DNA from: Fusarium oxysporum f. sp. lycopersici 4287
Lineage: Eukaryota > Ascomycota > Sordariomycetes > Hypocreales > Nectriaceae
Reading direction: 5' to 3'
DNA length: 64,000 nucleotides
Assembly (NCBI RefSeq): GCF_000149955.1
Contig: NC_030990.1
Location: 1,054,001 to 1,118,000 of the forward strand
This document shows, piece by piece, positions 33,892-46,334 of the stretch; positions within the stretch are counted from its first letter, which is position 1, and each line of letters begins with the position of its first letter. A program made the translations under genes and the position numbers. The notes below the pieces were generated by a model. That model was not told where the DNA came from. It saw nothing but the letters and a program-made list of their open reading frames with translations, and made no database searches.

Positions 33892-35778
33892 ATGTCAGAC
33901 TCGACGCCTGATGGCACTTCGCCTCGAACCTTTGCGCTCAACCACTTGAGACCAAAATCAAGTTTCAAGGGATGCTCCCGTATTTCCGACTATGAATTGT
34001 TGGGCAAGCTGGGAGAAGGAACCTTTGGGTACGAACCCCTTGGTCGGCGCATATGTCGTCGATCATCGCAACCGAGCCGCAATCGCATATACTAACGAGC
34101 ATTCAGTGAGGTTCACCGCGCCCGCTTGCGCAAGACCGGCACACTTGTCGCCTTGAAAAAGATCATCATGCATCATGAAAAGGATGGCGTATGTCGACGC
34201 ACCACCCCACCCAAGAACTACACTGACGATCACAAGTTTCCCATTACTGCCCTTCGCGAGATTAAGCTTCTCAAGCTCTTATCGCACAAGAACATCCTGA
34301 GGCTCGAGGACATGGCCATCGAGCACCCAACCAGACAGAGTGAGTGGACACGACTGCTCCTTGGTTGATTCAACTGACCAGCCCGTTCAGCCGATAAGCG
34401 CAAAAAGCCCATCGTATACATGGCCACTCCCTATATGGATCACGATCTTTCCGGTCTTCTCGATAACCCCTCGGTCCATTTCAAGGAGCCTCAAATCAAG
34501 TGCTACATGCTCCAACTGCTCGAAGGCCTGCGATATCTCCACGACAGCCGCATTCTGCACCGAGACATGAAAGCTGCCAACCTGCTCATCAACAACCAAG
34601 GTATCCTTCAGATTGCCGATTTCGGTCTCGCTCGACACTACGAAGGAGATGTTCCCAAGGCTGGTCAAGCCTACGGTCCAGGAAGGCGAGATTATACTGG
34701 TCTGGTGGTTACTCGATGGTACCGACCACCTGAGCTTTTGCTACAACTACGGCAATACACCCCCGCTATTGACGTTTGGGGAGTAGGGTAAGCGTGGATC
34801 TGAAATTCCCGATTCTTCTTGGTTCTAACAATCAATGCAGCTGTGTGTTAGGCGAGATGCTCTTCGGAAAGCCCATTCTGGCCGGCGAAAGTGACGCACA
34901 TCAGCTTGACATGATCTGGGACTTGATGGGATCCCCTAATGAAGATAATATGCCCGGGTGGAAGCAATTGCCTGGGGCTGATCATCTGTCCCCACGGCCA
35001 CGAACTGGCAACCTCCAGAACAGATTTAGAGAGTAAGTCTGCATGGGACAATCCTCAAGGTCCAGCCACTAATCTCGTCTTTAGGTACGGCTCAGGCGCA
35101 GTCTCGTTATTGAAAGAGCTTCTTAAGCTAGACTGGCGGACACGAATCAACGCAGTGGATGCCTTACAACACCCATGGTTCAAGATGGCGCCTCTACCGT
35201 TAGAGCCCCACGAGATCCCCGTTTATGAAGAAAGCCACGAGCTGGATAGAAGAAAGTTCCACGACCGCAAGGCTGCCTTGCCCCCTGCCCCCAAGGGTGG
35301 GACTGTAGGTATTGGCCCAGATGCGAAGGGCGCCACAGCGGGCTTCAACAGCAATGAGCCTTACGGAAATGGCCGTAATGGTGTGAACGGAGGCAGATAC
35401 CGCAACGGACCAGATGAAAGGCGCCCCGCTTGGCAACGAGATCGAGGCGCCGGGTTACCGCCACGTCCACCTCCGAACGACGACGCGGACTATCGTGAGC
35501 GAGGACCCCCTCGTGGTAGAGGAGCACCTGGGCCAAGAGCCCCAGATGTCGACACGTACATACCCGCCTATAATCGGGATGACCCAGGTCGACGGAGGGA
35601 CGACCGCCCTCCTCCACCACCCAGAGATGATCGTCGGCGCCGCAACAGCAGAGAAGACCGACGCTACGATAGAGACCGTGGCACCATCAGCCGCAGTAGG
35701 TCACCCAGGCATGATCGGTCAAGAGATCGAGACAGGCAAGACCGTGATAGGCCAGACCGTGATGCGTACCGGAGATAG
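33892..35778 (+). CDS. BUR1: BUR1 (SGV1/CDK9-like) serine/threonine kinase
   Basis: Cyclin-dependent kinase that pairs with Bur2 to phosphorylate RNA polymerase II and Spt5, promoting elongation and histone modification; nuclear. Exons are 33892-34028, 34107-34188, 34237-34339, 34391-34787, 34841-35032 and 35085-35778, giving 534 aa. Kinase signatures in order: [24 protein letters not shown], the cyclin-binding helix [15 protein letters not shown], the catalytic loop [20 protein letters not shown], the T-loop end [14 protein letters not shown], and [10 protein letters not shown] closing the domain near residue 345. The rest is Gly/Asn- then Arg/Asp/Pro-rich, ending in an RS/RD-like tail ([20 protein letters not shown]). 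All six exons close the frame. Six CDS exons is the highest count in this window. Confidence 0.95.
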
Positions 35779-36153
35779 GATCAAGCGTCAGCGATGCCGC
35801 CTCACGTGTACACAGGCCACAAACGGAACAAAGATCCAGTACCACCTCCAGGAGGGATGAGATTAGGACATGGATAGTACAGGCGTTTGAAGGCGAACAA
35901 CCGAGACTAATCACATGTCGATTCAGGCATAGCAGGACATGGCGCAACGGATTGATACGACCCAAGTAAACAAGTAAGGAAGAAGAAGAATATCCTTGGA
36001 AAGGCTGAGTGTCTAGCATTATTACATGAGCGGCGCATGGTATCAGAGGATTTTAGCAGGTTGATCCTCTCATCTAAGAACATATATTATGGGATTATCC
36101 ATAGCGTAGAAGTTTGCAGCTGAGCTTTAATGTACTATAGCGCTTATACACGA
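35779..36153. other. Convergent 3' flanks of BUR1 and unknown membrane protein
   Basis: 375 bp; no gene recognised. Confidence 0.6.
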
Positions 36154-36851
36154 TCAATACTCTGAATCATCATCCTCCTCGTGAATGGTCTGCGATAGTA
36201 AGCCACCAGCTGGTCGGCGCCTTTGACTGGAAGAGTCAAGCCATTGCCAGTCGAGCTCAGTGCCTGAAGATTGCGAATCTCGTCGACTGCTGGTTTCGAG
36301 CAGACTGCCCTTAGTAGTTGACCCCCCTGAGTCGATATCGTCACTCTGCATTCCTAGGTAGGACGTGATGATGGATGAGAATATGGCCAGGCCGATGCCA
36401 GCCAAGATGCCGACGCCAGCTGCAGCACCAAACTAGAAGTTGTTAGATTGAGATGAGTCCACGTGAGTGTTGGCCTTACAAAAGTATACAGCGGCTATAG
36501 GATGTTAGTTAAATCTCAACTGACTCTCATGTGGCAACATACCTCTAAGCTAGCCAGAAACGCCCATACAGAACGCACGCCAGCAAGTGTGTAAGAGAAG
36601 AGGTAAATAGCCGGTGCAAACACAACGAGAAGAATGTTGAGGACAAATGACAAGGGTATGAGAATTAGGCGGAAAGGAAAGCTGATTATAGTGAAAAGCC
36701 GTGAGAAGAACCCTGACCAGTTGAAGGAGAAGAGGAAGCTGAATACAGCGACAACGATGTCGAATGCGAGTATGAATGGAGAGACTGTGGGTGAGGCTTG
36801 CTCTGATGTTGCTGCCACGATTGTGGAAGTTGGGAGTGATGATTCGGACAT
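36154..36851 (-). CDS. Unknown membrane protein with a 15-nt micro-exon
   Basis: Not recognised. Exons are 36851-36543, 36494-36480 and 36432-36154, giving 200 aa. Residues 1-22 are Ser/Thr-rich. Hydrophobic segments lie at about 24-45 (PFILAFDIVVAVFSFLFSFN), 50-85 (SFPFRLILIPLSFVLNILLV, VFAPAIYLFSYTLAGV) and 105-135 (FFGAAAGVGILAGIGLAIFS). The C-terminus is Ser/Asp-rich and acidic, ending EEDDDSEY. The middle exon encodes only PLYTF; skipping it keeps the frame, so an isoform without these five residues is possible. A small multi-pass protein of the endomembrane system is likely. It is divergent from the SNF1 beta subunit. Confidence 0.78.
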
Positions 36852-37803
36852 TTTGGTTAGAAGAGGTTGTGGTGTTGATGGTGAGTTGGGTGAGGTTGTC
36901 TAGGGAGGGAGGATCACATCACTACAGATATGGAAGAGTGATAGGGGCTGAATGAGGCAGCTCAGTATAAGGACGTGTCTATACGATAGTATTCTTGGAA
37001 GTGTTATGTGTTAATTAATGAATGTGTTGTAGTAAGTCAAGGCATGTGATAAGTTAGAGCTCCCTTGAGCTGTTGTAGATTGTGGAGGTATAGGAAGCTC
37101 AAGCTTTATCGAGATGCAATCCATTGAGTGGTTGGCTTGAACAGCTCTCAGTGGATACCTCATCGCTTGTCTTCTGGTGTTAGTGATGGCCAGTTAGCGA
37201 CTTACACAATGAGCTTTGTGATGCCCTGAATAGAAGTATCTAAAGACTGTCACCTATCAGACTCCCCGCCACGATTCAACATCCCACCCGTTCTCTTAGG
37301 TTCCCTTCACCCATTACCATCGTCAATCAATCTCTCAGGTCCATCTCCACCCCCGCGACCAACAAAGAACAAACTAAACGACACGACCGAAGCCACAACC
37401 CTTTCCACCAAACGAATCTAAGTCGACCATATTTTGGACACAAACATACAAACGAGCAAAAGCGCCGGTTTCATCACCGACACCAAAAATATTGCATCTG
37501 AATCATCATCACGCTACACCAGGACCCCGGATTTCGCACCAAGCCCTGCCGTGCCGCGTCAGGCTGTTTCTCGCTCGTCCTCCTCTTCTGGACCTCGACG
37601 TTCAATTGGCGCTGAGAGCGCACGTATACTATTTCCAACAATCGACGTAATCGACGAGATCTGCATCATCGAGTTTGACATGCCGTTTGTCATATTCCCG
37701 ATAAGATACCGATAATCCGACCTTACCCCAACGCCATCATCACCGATATCACACCCTCAAGTCGCAGAGCACATCCCTTGGAAGGGAGTAGGAGGTAGTA
37801 AAC
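36852..37803. promoter_or_regulatory. Divergent upstream region: membrane protein / SNF1 beta subunit
   Basis: 950 bp. From about 37260 the plus strand is C-rich and G-poor, as in fungal leaders, consistent with a long 5'-UTR for the beta-subunit gene. A 93-codon frame at 37434-37715 lacks an ATG start and is not called. Confidence 0.5.
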
Positions 37804-39483
37804 ATGGGTAACAACCCGTCTTCGTCCTCCAAACCGACCACGCCGACAACCTCGGCTCCTGGTTCGGCCCACGGTCATCATCATGGCCATGAATCTCCCC
37901 GACATCATCTCCGGAAAGATGCCCGCAATATCATCACCGGTCACGCGCATCGCTCTGCCGCGCCTCCAGAGCCTTCTATGGCGCAAGCCCAAGGCTCAAC
38001 CGTCATCAATCGACCAAAGAGCTTGCCTCCTACTGCTGTCTCGTCTCTGAGCGGCTCTCCTCATAGCAACTTCGCCGCTGTTCACAAGACTGCTTCTTCA
38101 TCGGATGCTAAGGGCATCGCTGAGAAACATGCAGCTGGAACTCCTGAGCCTAAGCCTGCCGAGAGCAAACCCGCCGAGTCTAAACCTCAGTACCGCGACG
38201 AACCTACCAAGCCTGTCGATGTGCCTATGGAGTCTTCTTCTCTTCGATCACACCAATCCGCTCACGTAAATGACACAGCTCTTATTCCCAATAGCAGCAT
38301 CACGGATATGTATCTGACTCGACCCCCGCGCTTACCCCTCCCTATCGATGAGGAGGTTCACACCCCTGGATCACCTATTTTGGCACCAGAGTCAGATCTG
38401 TCGATACCTGATATTGAGCCTATTGACTCGGACACCATCACACGCAAGAGTTCTGCCCTCAGTGCTACTACAGTTGATGAAGAGGATGGTGAGGAGCTGC
38501 GGGTTGATAAGACGAGACCTGTCGTTCAGACCAAGCTGGAGTGGCTGAGCGGAGGTGACAAGGTTTATGTGACAGGTACCATCTTTCAATGGAATCGCAA
38601 GCAACGATTGCATCCCATGTAAGTGCCATGGTGTTATTTATCCTTCCTTCTCTGAGACATGGGTCGATCACTACGTCGTCTGTGTTTCTGTGGCTGCTCT
38701 GTGGTCTCAGATGACTGTCGCACACGATTCGTCCAGCCTGCGATAAGGATATGGCCCATATGGAGTCGAGATATAGTTGCTGACATATTACCTATCCAGC
38801 GAGGGTCGACCTGGTTGTTTCTCGACAACAGTCTATGTTCTTCCAGGTACACACCATGTCCGCTTCCTGGTGGACGGTATCATGCAGACATCTCCTGATC
38901 TGCCAACCACCGTCGACTTTGGCAACAACCTTGTCAACTATATCGAAGTGAGCCCCGACGATGCTCACAAGAAGCAAGTTCCTGCATCTCCTGCCGGCCC
39001 CCAAGCCGAGGCTCAAGTTGCCGCTGCTGCTCAGACAGTCTCACAAGCTCAGGAGAAAGCTTCGAAACCACCGCCCCAGCCAAAGGGCAAGCCCGTGCCC
39101 CCTCCAGAATCGTACCGAAGCCAAATTCCACAGTACCTAGTAGACTTTGATCAAGCCGAGGATTCGCAAGCATACCAGTATGCTGTCAATGCCATTGAGA
39201 GGCTACCAAATCCTCCTGCGCTACCAGGTTTCCTGAGCAAGCCTATCTTAAATGCGGCGACCGTTATGACAGATGACAACAGTGTGCTCAACATGCCGAA
39301 CCATACGATTCTAAATCATCTTGCCACTAGCAGCATCAAGAACAACATTCTTGCTGTTTCAGCTACTACTCGATACAGAAATAAGGTATGTCTGCTATGC
39401 GAAGTGCCAAAAGAAAGGATGATGCTTACTCGATGCAGTATGTCACAACAATCGTCTACAAGCCCACATCCTCAGATGATTGA
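37804..39483 (+). CDS. GAL83: SNF1/AMPK beta subunit (GAL83/SIP2-like)
   Basis: Scaffold of the SNF1 kinase complex that links the kinase to the gamma subunit and directs its location; controls carbon catabolite derepression. Exons are 37804-38618, 38800-39385 and 39439-39483, giving 481 aa. MGNNPSSSS fits an N-myristoylation signal (Gly-2, Ser-6). Residues 10-245 are low complexity. The CBM48/glycogen-binding-like domain at about 247-330 starts with VYVTGTIFQWNRKQRLHP, continues GCFSTTVYVLPGTHHVRFLV and ends NLVNYIEV. A Pro/Ala linker follows. The C-terminal ASC domain has IPQYLVDF, PPALPGFLSKPILNAATV, LNMPNHTILNHLATSSIKNN and YVTTIVYKP. The last exon is 45 nt. Identification is firm; assignment to GAL83 rather than SIP2 is by domain layout only. 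Confidence 0.93.
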
Positions 39484-39848
39484 TAAGACACGATGGACGA
39501 ACATAATGATTGGGTCATGAGTCAGAACCCCTTATGCCTTGGGCCTGCTTTCAGACATGCGGGCTTGGGTTACGATGTGATGTTGAATGCTTGCTATGTA
39601 TTAGAGGTCTGGGAGATAAACAAGGATTGGCTGTTTAGTATTCTTAGTTTTGATGGAGGAGCAGTGGTGACGAGTTACATAGTGATGGCGACATGAGCTG
39701 AGAATAACGAGGGATGTCAAGGATTCTTGACGCCATGATGAAGCTGATGCGAGAAAGCTTATGGATCAGCTTCAGCAAATACACATAAACATATCTGACT
39801 ATTACAACTTCTTGTGATCTTGTTCATTTTTATTATTGGCGGAGAGGT
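39484..39848. other. Convergent 3' flanks of SNF1 beta and KAE1
   Basis: 365 bp; no gene recognised. Confidence 0.6.
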
Positions 39849-40889
39849 TCAGTCTCTCCATTTGATAAAGACCTCATCAGTTCTGAATCTCTGTGTACAT
39901 GTACTCTCCTCCAAAGACGTCCTAAACCCTGTCTCATAAGCCAACAAACCAGCGTGCGCAATCATGATTCCGTTATCGATGCAGAATCTCTCATCGGTAG
40001 CGTAAACCGATCCTCCTCGCTCCCTTGCCATATGTCCCATCATCTCCTGCAACCTCTCATTACATCCTACACCTCCCACAATGAGGACCTGCGACGACCC
40101 GACGTGAGCCATAGCCCGCTCTGTGATCTCCACCAACATCGCGAATACTGTCTCTTGTAGTGAGAAACATAAATCTTCTGGTGTGAAATCCGCGCCGGCC
40201 TTCATCTGTGCAGCGAGTGCATCCGCCGAAGCCAGAATTCCAGAGAACGAACAGTCCATGCCCTTGACTGCGTAGGGGATATCGAGGAGCTTGCTCCCCT
40301 TCTTGGCGAGTTGTTCGATGTTATATCCCGGCGCGGGATCGTTGCTGATTTCTAATGTGCGGGCGAACCGATCGAGACAGTTTCCAACTGCTATATCAAG
40401 TGTTTCGCCAAATATCCTGTATCGCTGCTCGGCATACGCAATTACCTGCGAATTACCACCCGAAACGTATAACACAACCGGGTTATCAGCACCAGTGATA
40501 TATCTCCCCATCTCGATATGCCCCACGCAATGATTCACGCCAACAAGGGGTCTATCCCAGAGTAAACTCAATGCTCTAGCCGCAACAGCAACAGAGTTCA
40601 GCGGGGCGCCCATACCCGGGCCCTTCGTGTAGCAGATACAATCGACATCTTTGGGAGTGATTTTCGCTTCGGCGAGGGCTTCGCGTGCGAGACGGACAAA
40701 GTGGGCGCGGTGGTGGGCTGCTGTGTCTTTGGGGAGGAAGCCTGTTCCTGGAGGGGAGACGAAGGTGTCGCGGAGGTTGGAGAGGATTTTTGTCTCTGTG
40801 GGAGTGTGGAGAATGACACCTATGCCGAGCTTGTTGGCAGAGCCTTCGCAGCCGAGCGCAATGTAGGAGGATTTGTCTTTGAAGGCCAT
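39849..40889 (-). CDS. KAE1: KAE1/OSGEP, KEOPS complex tRNA t6A-modification ATPase
   Basis: Catalytic subunit of the EKC/KEOPS complex that transfers threonylcarbamoyl to A37 of ANN-reading tRNAs; also linked to telomere and transcription functions. Single exon, 346 aa, the expected length. It starts [20 protein letters not shown], the TsaD/Kae1 opening with an early Gly-rich strand. Metal-binding His pair is in [15 protein letters not shown]; nucleotide-binding signatures are [37 protein letters not shown] and [33 protein letters not shown] is the conserved C-terminal Asp-bearing motif. A longer in-frame start at 40982 would add a His-rich stretch not typical of the family, so I chose the ATG at 40889. 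Confidence 0.96.
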   Translation of the reverse strand: MAFKDKSSYIALGCEGSANKLGIGVILHTPTETKILSNLRDTFVSPPGTGFLPKDTAAHHRAHFVRLAREALAEAKITPKDVDCICYTKGPGMGAPLNSVAVAARALSLLWDRPLVGVNHCVGHIEMGRYITGADNPVVLYVSGGNSQVIAYAEQRYRIFGETLDIAVGNCLDRFARTLEISNDPAPGYNIEQLAKKGSKLLDIPYAVKGMDCSFSGILASADALAAQMKAGADFTPEDLCFSLQETVFAMLVEITERAMAHVGSSQVLIVGGVGCNERLQEMMGHMARERGGSVYATDERFCIDNGIMIAHAGLLAYETGFRTSLEESTCTQRFRTDEVFIKWRD

Positions 40890-42413
40890 TTTGTATGTGA
40901 GGTTGAAGATGGGAAGTTTAAAGGTGGGGGTATCGAGATGATGGTGTTGATGCCACTGCCTAAGCTGGATGGACCTTGTCAACTTTACTATCAGGATTTT
41001 AAACAGAAATACAGGAGAACATAGAAACAGTATAATTATTATTAAAACTATATTTCAAAGAAACCGCAAACGTTGACTCAGTGGTGTCAAGAAAGCAATA
41101 AGTAGATGTCTAATCGATAGAGGGGCAGATCTGATCTCGGCCAGGCTTTGCTGAGAACAAGGGCAGGTTTGGAAAGCCCCTCGCTTAGTGCCCTGTATAT
41201 CCATCCCACAGTGAGTGTCCCAACGGGCACCAGGCGTCATCACCAGCCACAATTTCTCTCGTTTCCGTAGCGGACGGGAGGGCTCCGATTTACAATTTTC
41301 AGGGTCCAGCTAAACCGTGAACAGCAACGGTACATAAAACTCCGTAACCAGGGCAGATCTTTTTCACTGTGACAGTGGTGATCAACAAAACAAAATATAC
41401 AACTGTGTGAGAACTGAATCATGAAGAATGTATCAGTAATGCAATAACAAGAATATTAGATCCCAACAACTTCACACTTATCGTGATATGAGCTACTTTA
41501 GACCATCATGCAAGTTTTTTTTCTGCATCTTTTCTCTTTAGCACCAGCCACGTTGTCTCCACAAAATGCTTCTACTGTGGCTAAAAGATGTGTAAATCCA
41601 CAACACCCGGTTCGCCGGCCACTTTTCCTTCACCCGCAGCCCGCCCTCCACTCTAAAGCCTCCTCTATCACTCGCATTTCGCACTCGACAGCTTTTCCCA
41701 CTGTCTCATACCATTAAATCACTATCCCGGGGGGCATACGCTTCTCCCCATGCCACTGGCAGGTATACTGCTCTTTGTTTCGAGTTTCTTTCTCGCTTAT
41801 ACTTTACGTGGCCCCTGCTAATATGACATCCGTATCAGCCTGGTCCTCTCGTCTAAGCTTGGTCACCTTTTACAGCACGGCACCATGATCATGCAACATC
41901 TCCTCTTCTACGACACAGTCAACACGACTGTACGCTCTCTTTATTTCTTCTGAAAGGCTTGCCATTACGATTCTATCGTCAAGTCTGCACTCGCTGGTGA
42001 CGGCATATCAGATCCCGATACTACAGAGCTTCCCCTCAGCCTCCAACAAGACAGCGCATGATCACCTTACAACGCAACGACGATCTCTCCGGTTACAGCC
42101 AAGACATACGATTCACGACAGCTGGGAAGAGGCAGCATCATCTTTTTGGTCTAAAAGTTGACCGTTGTTCTTTTTTTCATTTTATCTCGACCTGGGCCGC
42201 AGAATGTTCTTTCACTTCAAAACCCGAATAACCACCACCCGCTCCGAAACTCCTTGCAATGCCCTGGTCAACGACTAAATAATACACGATGCCCCCTCTG
42301 TCTGCCGAGGGCTCATCGACTTTGCCCAGCAGTCCGCCGTCCTTTCTGTCAATATTTCTGGGGTATAAAACAAACATCCGCCATATTCATACAATTCACT
42401 ACCCGCGGTACGC
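40890..42413. other. Intergenic: KAE1 promoter and EPL1 3' flank
   Basis: 1.5 kb. The plus strand from 41510 to 42360 is strongly C/T-rich and A/C-rich in places. That would be unusual for a 3' flank of a minus-strand gene and looks more like a leader, but no plus-strand gene follows. No supportable coding exon. Confidence 0.5.
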
Positions 42414-44412
42414 TTACGGTACCGTCTGGGCTGCTTGAGCTTGTGCTTGTGCAACCGCCGCCGCTTTAGCTTGCGCTTTCATCGCCAGATGTGCTTGTGC
42501 TGCCGCTTGAGCATGGGCTTGAGCATGCGCATGCGCCGCCGCTTGTGCTGCTGCTGGCGATGGTAGTACTCTGTTACCTGCTTGTGCTTGGGCTGCTACC
42601 ACAGCATCTGGTGGTACTGCTGGGCGTCCTCTAAACATGTATGGATTCAACGGAATCGTTGCCCGGAACTTCAATGCTCGGGTATCAAAGGGATCAACCT
42701 CATACACAGGCGGCTCATCGTCATCTGAATCCGAGTCGTACCTCCACCGATCCGACATCTCACCATGTTCCGGCGGTGGCGTCACCATACCTCTTCGATC
42801 AATCCACAATCGGTTCAGTCGACCAATGCGCCGACGGAACGAAGGTTGGCTACCCTTGGAAGGCTCATTTGATCCAGCAGAAAACTGGAAGACAGGTGCC
42901 TCACGTTTGTCCACTTGCGTGGCATCAGGTATGTGTGTGTCCACTTCCATTTCTGACGACGTGGAAGCCGGGGGTGTCATCAAGTACTGCGTCTTAGCTT
43001 GTCGGAACTTGACTTCTGTGCCCTGTTCCTTGACTGGCGAGAGCGGCTCCCCAGTTAGGTCAATATGGTTATGGTTCCACTTCCGGTGGTTCTGGACCTT
43101 CATTTCTATGTCAAGTCGAAGTTCATTCTCCTTCTCTGCCAGCTTGTCTGACAACAAGACAAGATCGGCATCAAGCGTTCTTCCATCAGACCGTACAGGT
43201 TGCCGCAAGTGGGCACCGGTGGGCTGTCGGATAACTGGGGGCTCTGCAGGCTTGCGTTTCTGAGGCTACAAAGAGAGTTAGCATCCAAGGAGCGGAACAG
43301 TCTCTCGCATTGCGAGCATTGGTTTGGCGTACCTTTTGATTGACGAGATCCTCGTCCTCGCCTTTGATGCCCAGACGAAGTTTGGTTTCCTTGAGTCTTG
43401 CCCTTTCTTCAAACAGAGCACGGTCCATCGACATGAGCTCTCGCTTCAACATTTCACGTTCATATGCGACAAGTACCAATTGCCGGCCATCCTCAAGTTC
43501 TCGTCGCAACTTCTTGAGTGTTTCTGCGATTTTGTTGTCACGAGCTCTGGTCTTTCGAGTCTGGCGCGGCTCGCGTCGTCTGAAACAGACGAAGGGATCC
43601 GTGTCATCAGTCTCCTGATGAGTCTCAAACTTGAGAGTGGGATGCAATGGCTTATTGCCAGCCTCCTGTCGCCTTGACTTCCAGTATTCGTATACTGGCT
43701 TAGCATGTTGAAGGATAGCCGGCGACCCAAGTTCGTGAAGTGCAGGTACCATCATGTCATAGGCGGCAACGGTATTATCGACTGCTGCGAATGGTGTCTG
43801 CTCCGCCGCCGTGTCTTCAAACACCTCCATGATGCGTTCAAAGTCATCCTCAGAAAGTGCACCGGCAGCGGGTGGTTTACTATTATACTGTTTGAGAAAC
43901 TCATCGTCCTCCGTGGTCATGTCATAGAGACATGATATACACTCCTCAACTGTTTGTGAAAAACGGATGTAAGAGGAGGGTTTGTGAAAAGGGACAGGAT
44001 AGAGCTCATCATAGTTGATGTCGCTCTCCTGGGGAGGCGGAACAGGAATTTCTTGGTCATTGCTGGTTCCTGCCTCCTTGAGAATGGTTTGAAGATGGTA
44101 TTCCTATTGAGAATGTTAGTATGAGGTCGAGGCAAGGAAATGGACTGCTTGTTGTTGGATGATAGTACCATCCAATCACAGCAAAACAGGGATGGGGTGA
44201 TGAAATATATCACGTGAACAAACACGTGATATCATGATATGTGGCAGAACAAAGAGATAACTCACGTTTTCCTCGGCCTGCTCGACACCGGTCGCGATTT
44301 GATTATCGGTCGTTAAAGCTTCATACTCGCTCGGATCGATCTGGTCTTCGCGAAGAACTGGAAGCGTCGTCTTGACGTTCAACTTCTTGACGCGGACTTT
44401 GCGTGATGACAT
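42414..44412 (-). CDS. EPL1: EPL1, enhancer of polycomb-like subunit of NuA4
   Basis: Scaffold of the NuA4 histone H4/H2A acetyltransferase, anchoring Esa1, Yng2 and Eaf6; nuclear. Exons are 44412-44266, 44103-43333 and 43259-42414, giving 587 aa. The start is MSSRKVRVKKLNVKTTLPVL, the conserved EPcA opening. Then come EYHLQTILKEAG, SSYIRFSQTVEECISCLYDM and the EPcA core DPFVCFRRREPRQTRKTRAR, with DNKIAETLKKLRRELEDGRQ and LVAYEREMLKREL. The last 60 residues are an Ala/Gln/His repeat (AAAQAAAHAHAQAHAQAAAQ). All junctions close. It is divergent from CNB1. Confidence 0.95.
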
Positions 44413-45436
44413 GATGCCAGGGGGTTGGAGGGAGGTGGGAGAGAGAGGCGGTCAGGCGGCGGAAAAACCGCGAAAAAAAGCGATCAAGTCATAAAACGAG
44501 TACTTTTGAGTTGATTTTGGACAAAGAATTAATGAAAAAGGTGCTGTTGTAGTCTTTTTCGATGGCAGCGTAGTCGGGCTCGATGGGGTGACGTTGGGGT
44601 TTGTTTTGGCGCGTAAAGATTTTTCTCTGCTGCTGCCCGGAGTTTTTGGCAAGGGAGAGTCAATGAATGGCTAGAGAGGGAACGGTAGAGTTTGATGACG
44701 GTGTGCTGATGGGAGGGGTCGAGGTCACTTCGCAGTTGTCTTTGCGGGCGAGGTACCTATGACGCTTGGACCACTGCCTCCTTTTTTTTGGGGCCGCACT
44801 TTCCTTCCGTTTAGTACGGAAGCTCATGGTTTGTTTTGCTGGGAACGTGCATTTTAGTGGTAAGTGCCCCGTAATAGCGCTTGCTTTTAGTGAGGTAAGC
44901 ACTGAAAAGGTAGGAACGTTTGGTTGCTGGCTCGACAACCACGTATCAGACGGTCTTTGACAAAACGGTGAGTTGTGTAAGCTTTCGTGTTGAAGTTCAT
45001 ATAGATATTTCTTGAATTTTATCATTTTTATGCCTTTTGGTATCCTTTAATATGAGAATTCCTCTTAGCGAAACTGTATTCTTTGGTTGTACCTTCAATC
45101 AATCCAAGTTTTAGTTGCTGACCGTGACACAAATATCAACATGGAGGTGCACCGTAAGGATAACGGAAGTCATTCCAGAGGTCCTGCTTCTTGAGGTGTC
45201 GCCCCGCAAAGTAATTACCCCTCTGCGCACTTGCCCCTTTGCGCAGAAGATCGGTCTAGAATTACCTAAACTTAGCGATAGTGACAGTGAGACCTCACTT
45301 CAGCCTTATCACCAACATTTGGACAACAGCACAATACAGCTTATTTATAACCCACCGACGCTCCCTCGCCACAACCTAACCCAACCCAAAACAAACTTCC
45401 ACACTCCAATCCACGACATTACTCTACGTTGCCAAA
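44413..45436. promoter_or_regulatory. Divergent upstream region EPL1 / CNB1
   Basis: 1.0 kb. A TATA-like TTATTTATAA lies at 45341-45350, about 90 bp upstream of the CNB1 ATG, followed by a C/A-rich leader. No gene. Confidence 0.55.
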
Positions 45437-46334
45437 ATGGGCAACACCACCAGCGCAGTCCTGGACAACCTCGTCCAAGGATCCAACTGTGAGCCTTGCC
45501 CTGGCCCCTTGGAAGCCCTGACCCCTCAACGCGAACGCACGGTTGGGGGAGGGGTGATGGAGTGAAACATATACTGAGATGTACGGTTTCTAGTCGACAG
45601 AGAGGAAGTTGATCGTCTGCGAAAGCGATTCATGAAGCTGGACAAGGTGCGCAAGCTCTCCGACTTTTTGGTCCTTTGTCATGTCGGATGATGCGCATGG
45701 CTGGGACTTTCACAAGCGCAATGGACATGAAGAGCTGACTTGGGACTTCTTAGGATAACTCCGGCACGATCGAACGCGATGAATTCCTCAGCCTTCCCCA
45801 GATCTCGTCCAACCCCCTGGCAACACGGTCCGTCCAAGCTTCTTCATACCTCTCGCCAATTAGCTAACTCAGCTATAACAGAATGATCGCCATTTTCGAC
45901 GAAGATGGTGGCGGTGACGTCGATTTCCAAGAATTCGTTACAGGTCTTTCGGCTTTCAGCAGCAAGGGAAACAAGGAACAGAAGCTTCAGTTCGCCTTCA
46001 AGGTCTACGACATTGACCGTGATGGTTACATCAGTAACGGAGAGCTATTCATTGTCCTCAAGATGATGGTCGGCAGCAACCTTAAGGATCAGCAGCTGCA
46101 GCAGATTGTGGACAAGACTATCATGGAGGCCGATCTCGACAAGGACGGCAAGATTAGCTTTGAGGAGTTCACCAAGATGGTTGAGTCGACTGACATCAGC
46201 ATGAGCATGACTGTTGGTAAGTTGTTTGAGGCTATAGTTACGTCTGCTTCGGCGACGAGTTATGCCGTCATGATTGGCAACTGGGACTTGGGTGGTTTAT
46301 CAGACGCTGACATGATATTACAGACCAGTTCTAA
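45437..46334 (+). CDS. CNB1: Calcineurin regulatory subunit B
   Basis: Calcium-binding subunit of the calcineurin phosphatase, which relays calcium signals to Crz1 and controls growth and stress responses. Exons are 45437-45488, 45594-45646, 45754-45827, 45882-46216 and 46324-46334, giving 174 aa, the standard size. MGNTTSAV fits the N-myristoylation signal. Four EF-hands are visible: [40 protein letters not shown] and [13 protein letters not shown], each with acidic ligands at positions 1, 3 and 12. The final exon is 11 nt and codes the end of Asp, then Gln-Phe-stop. Reading through the last donor instead gives a long unlikely tail. Confidence 0.96.
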
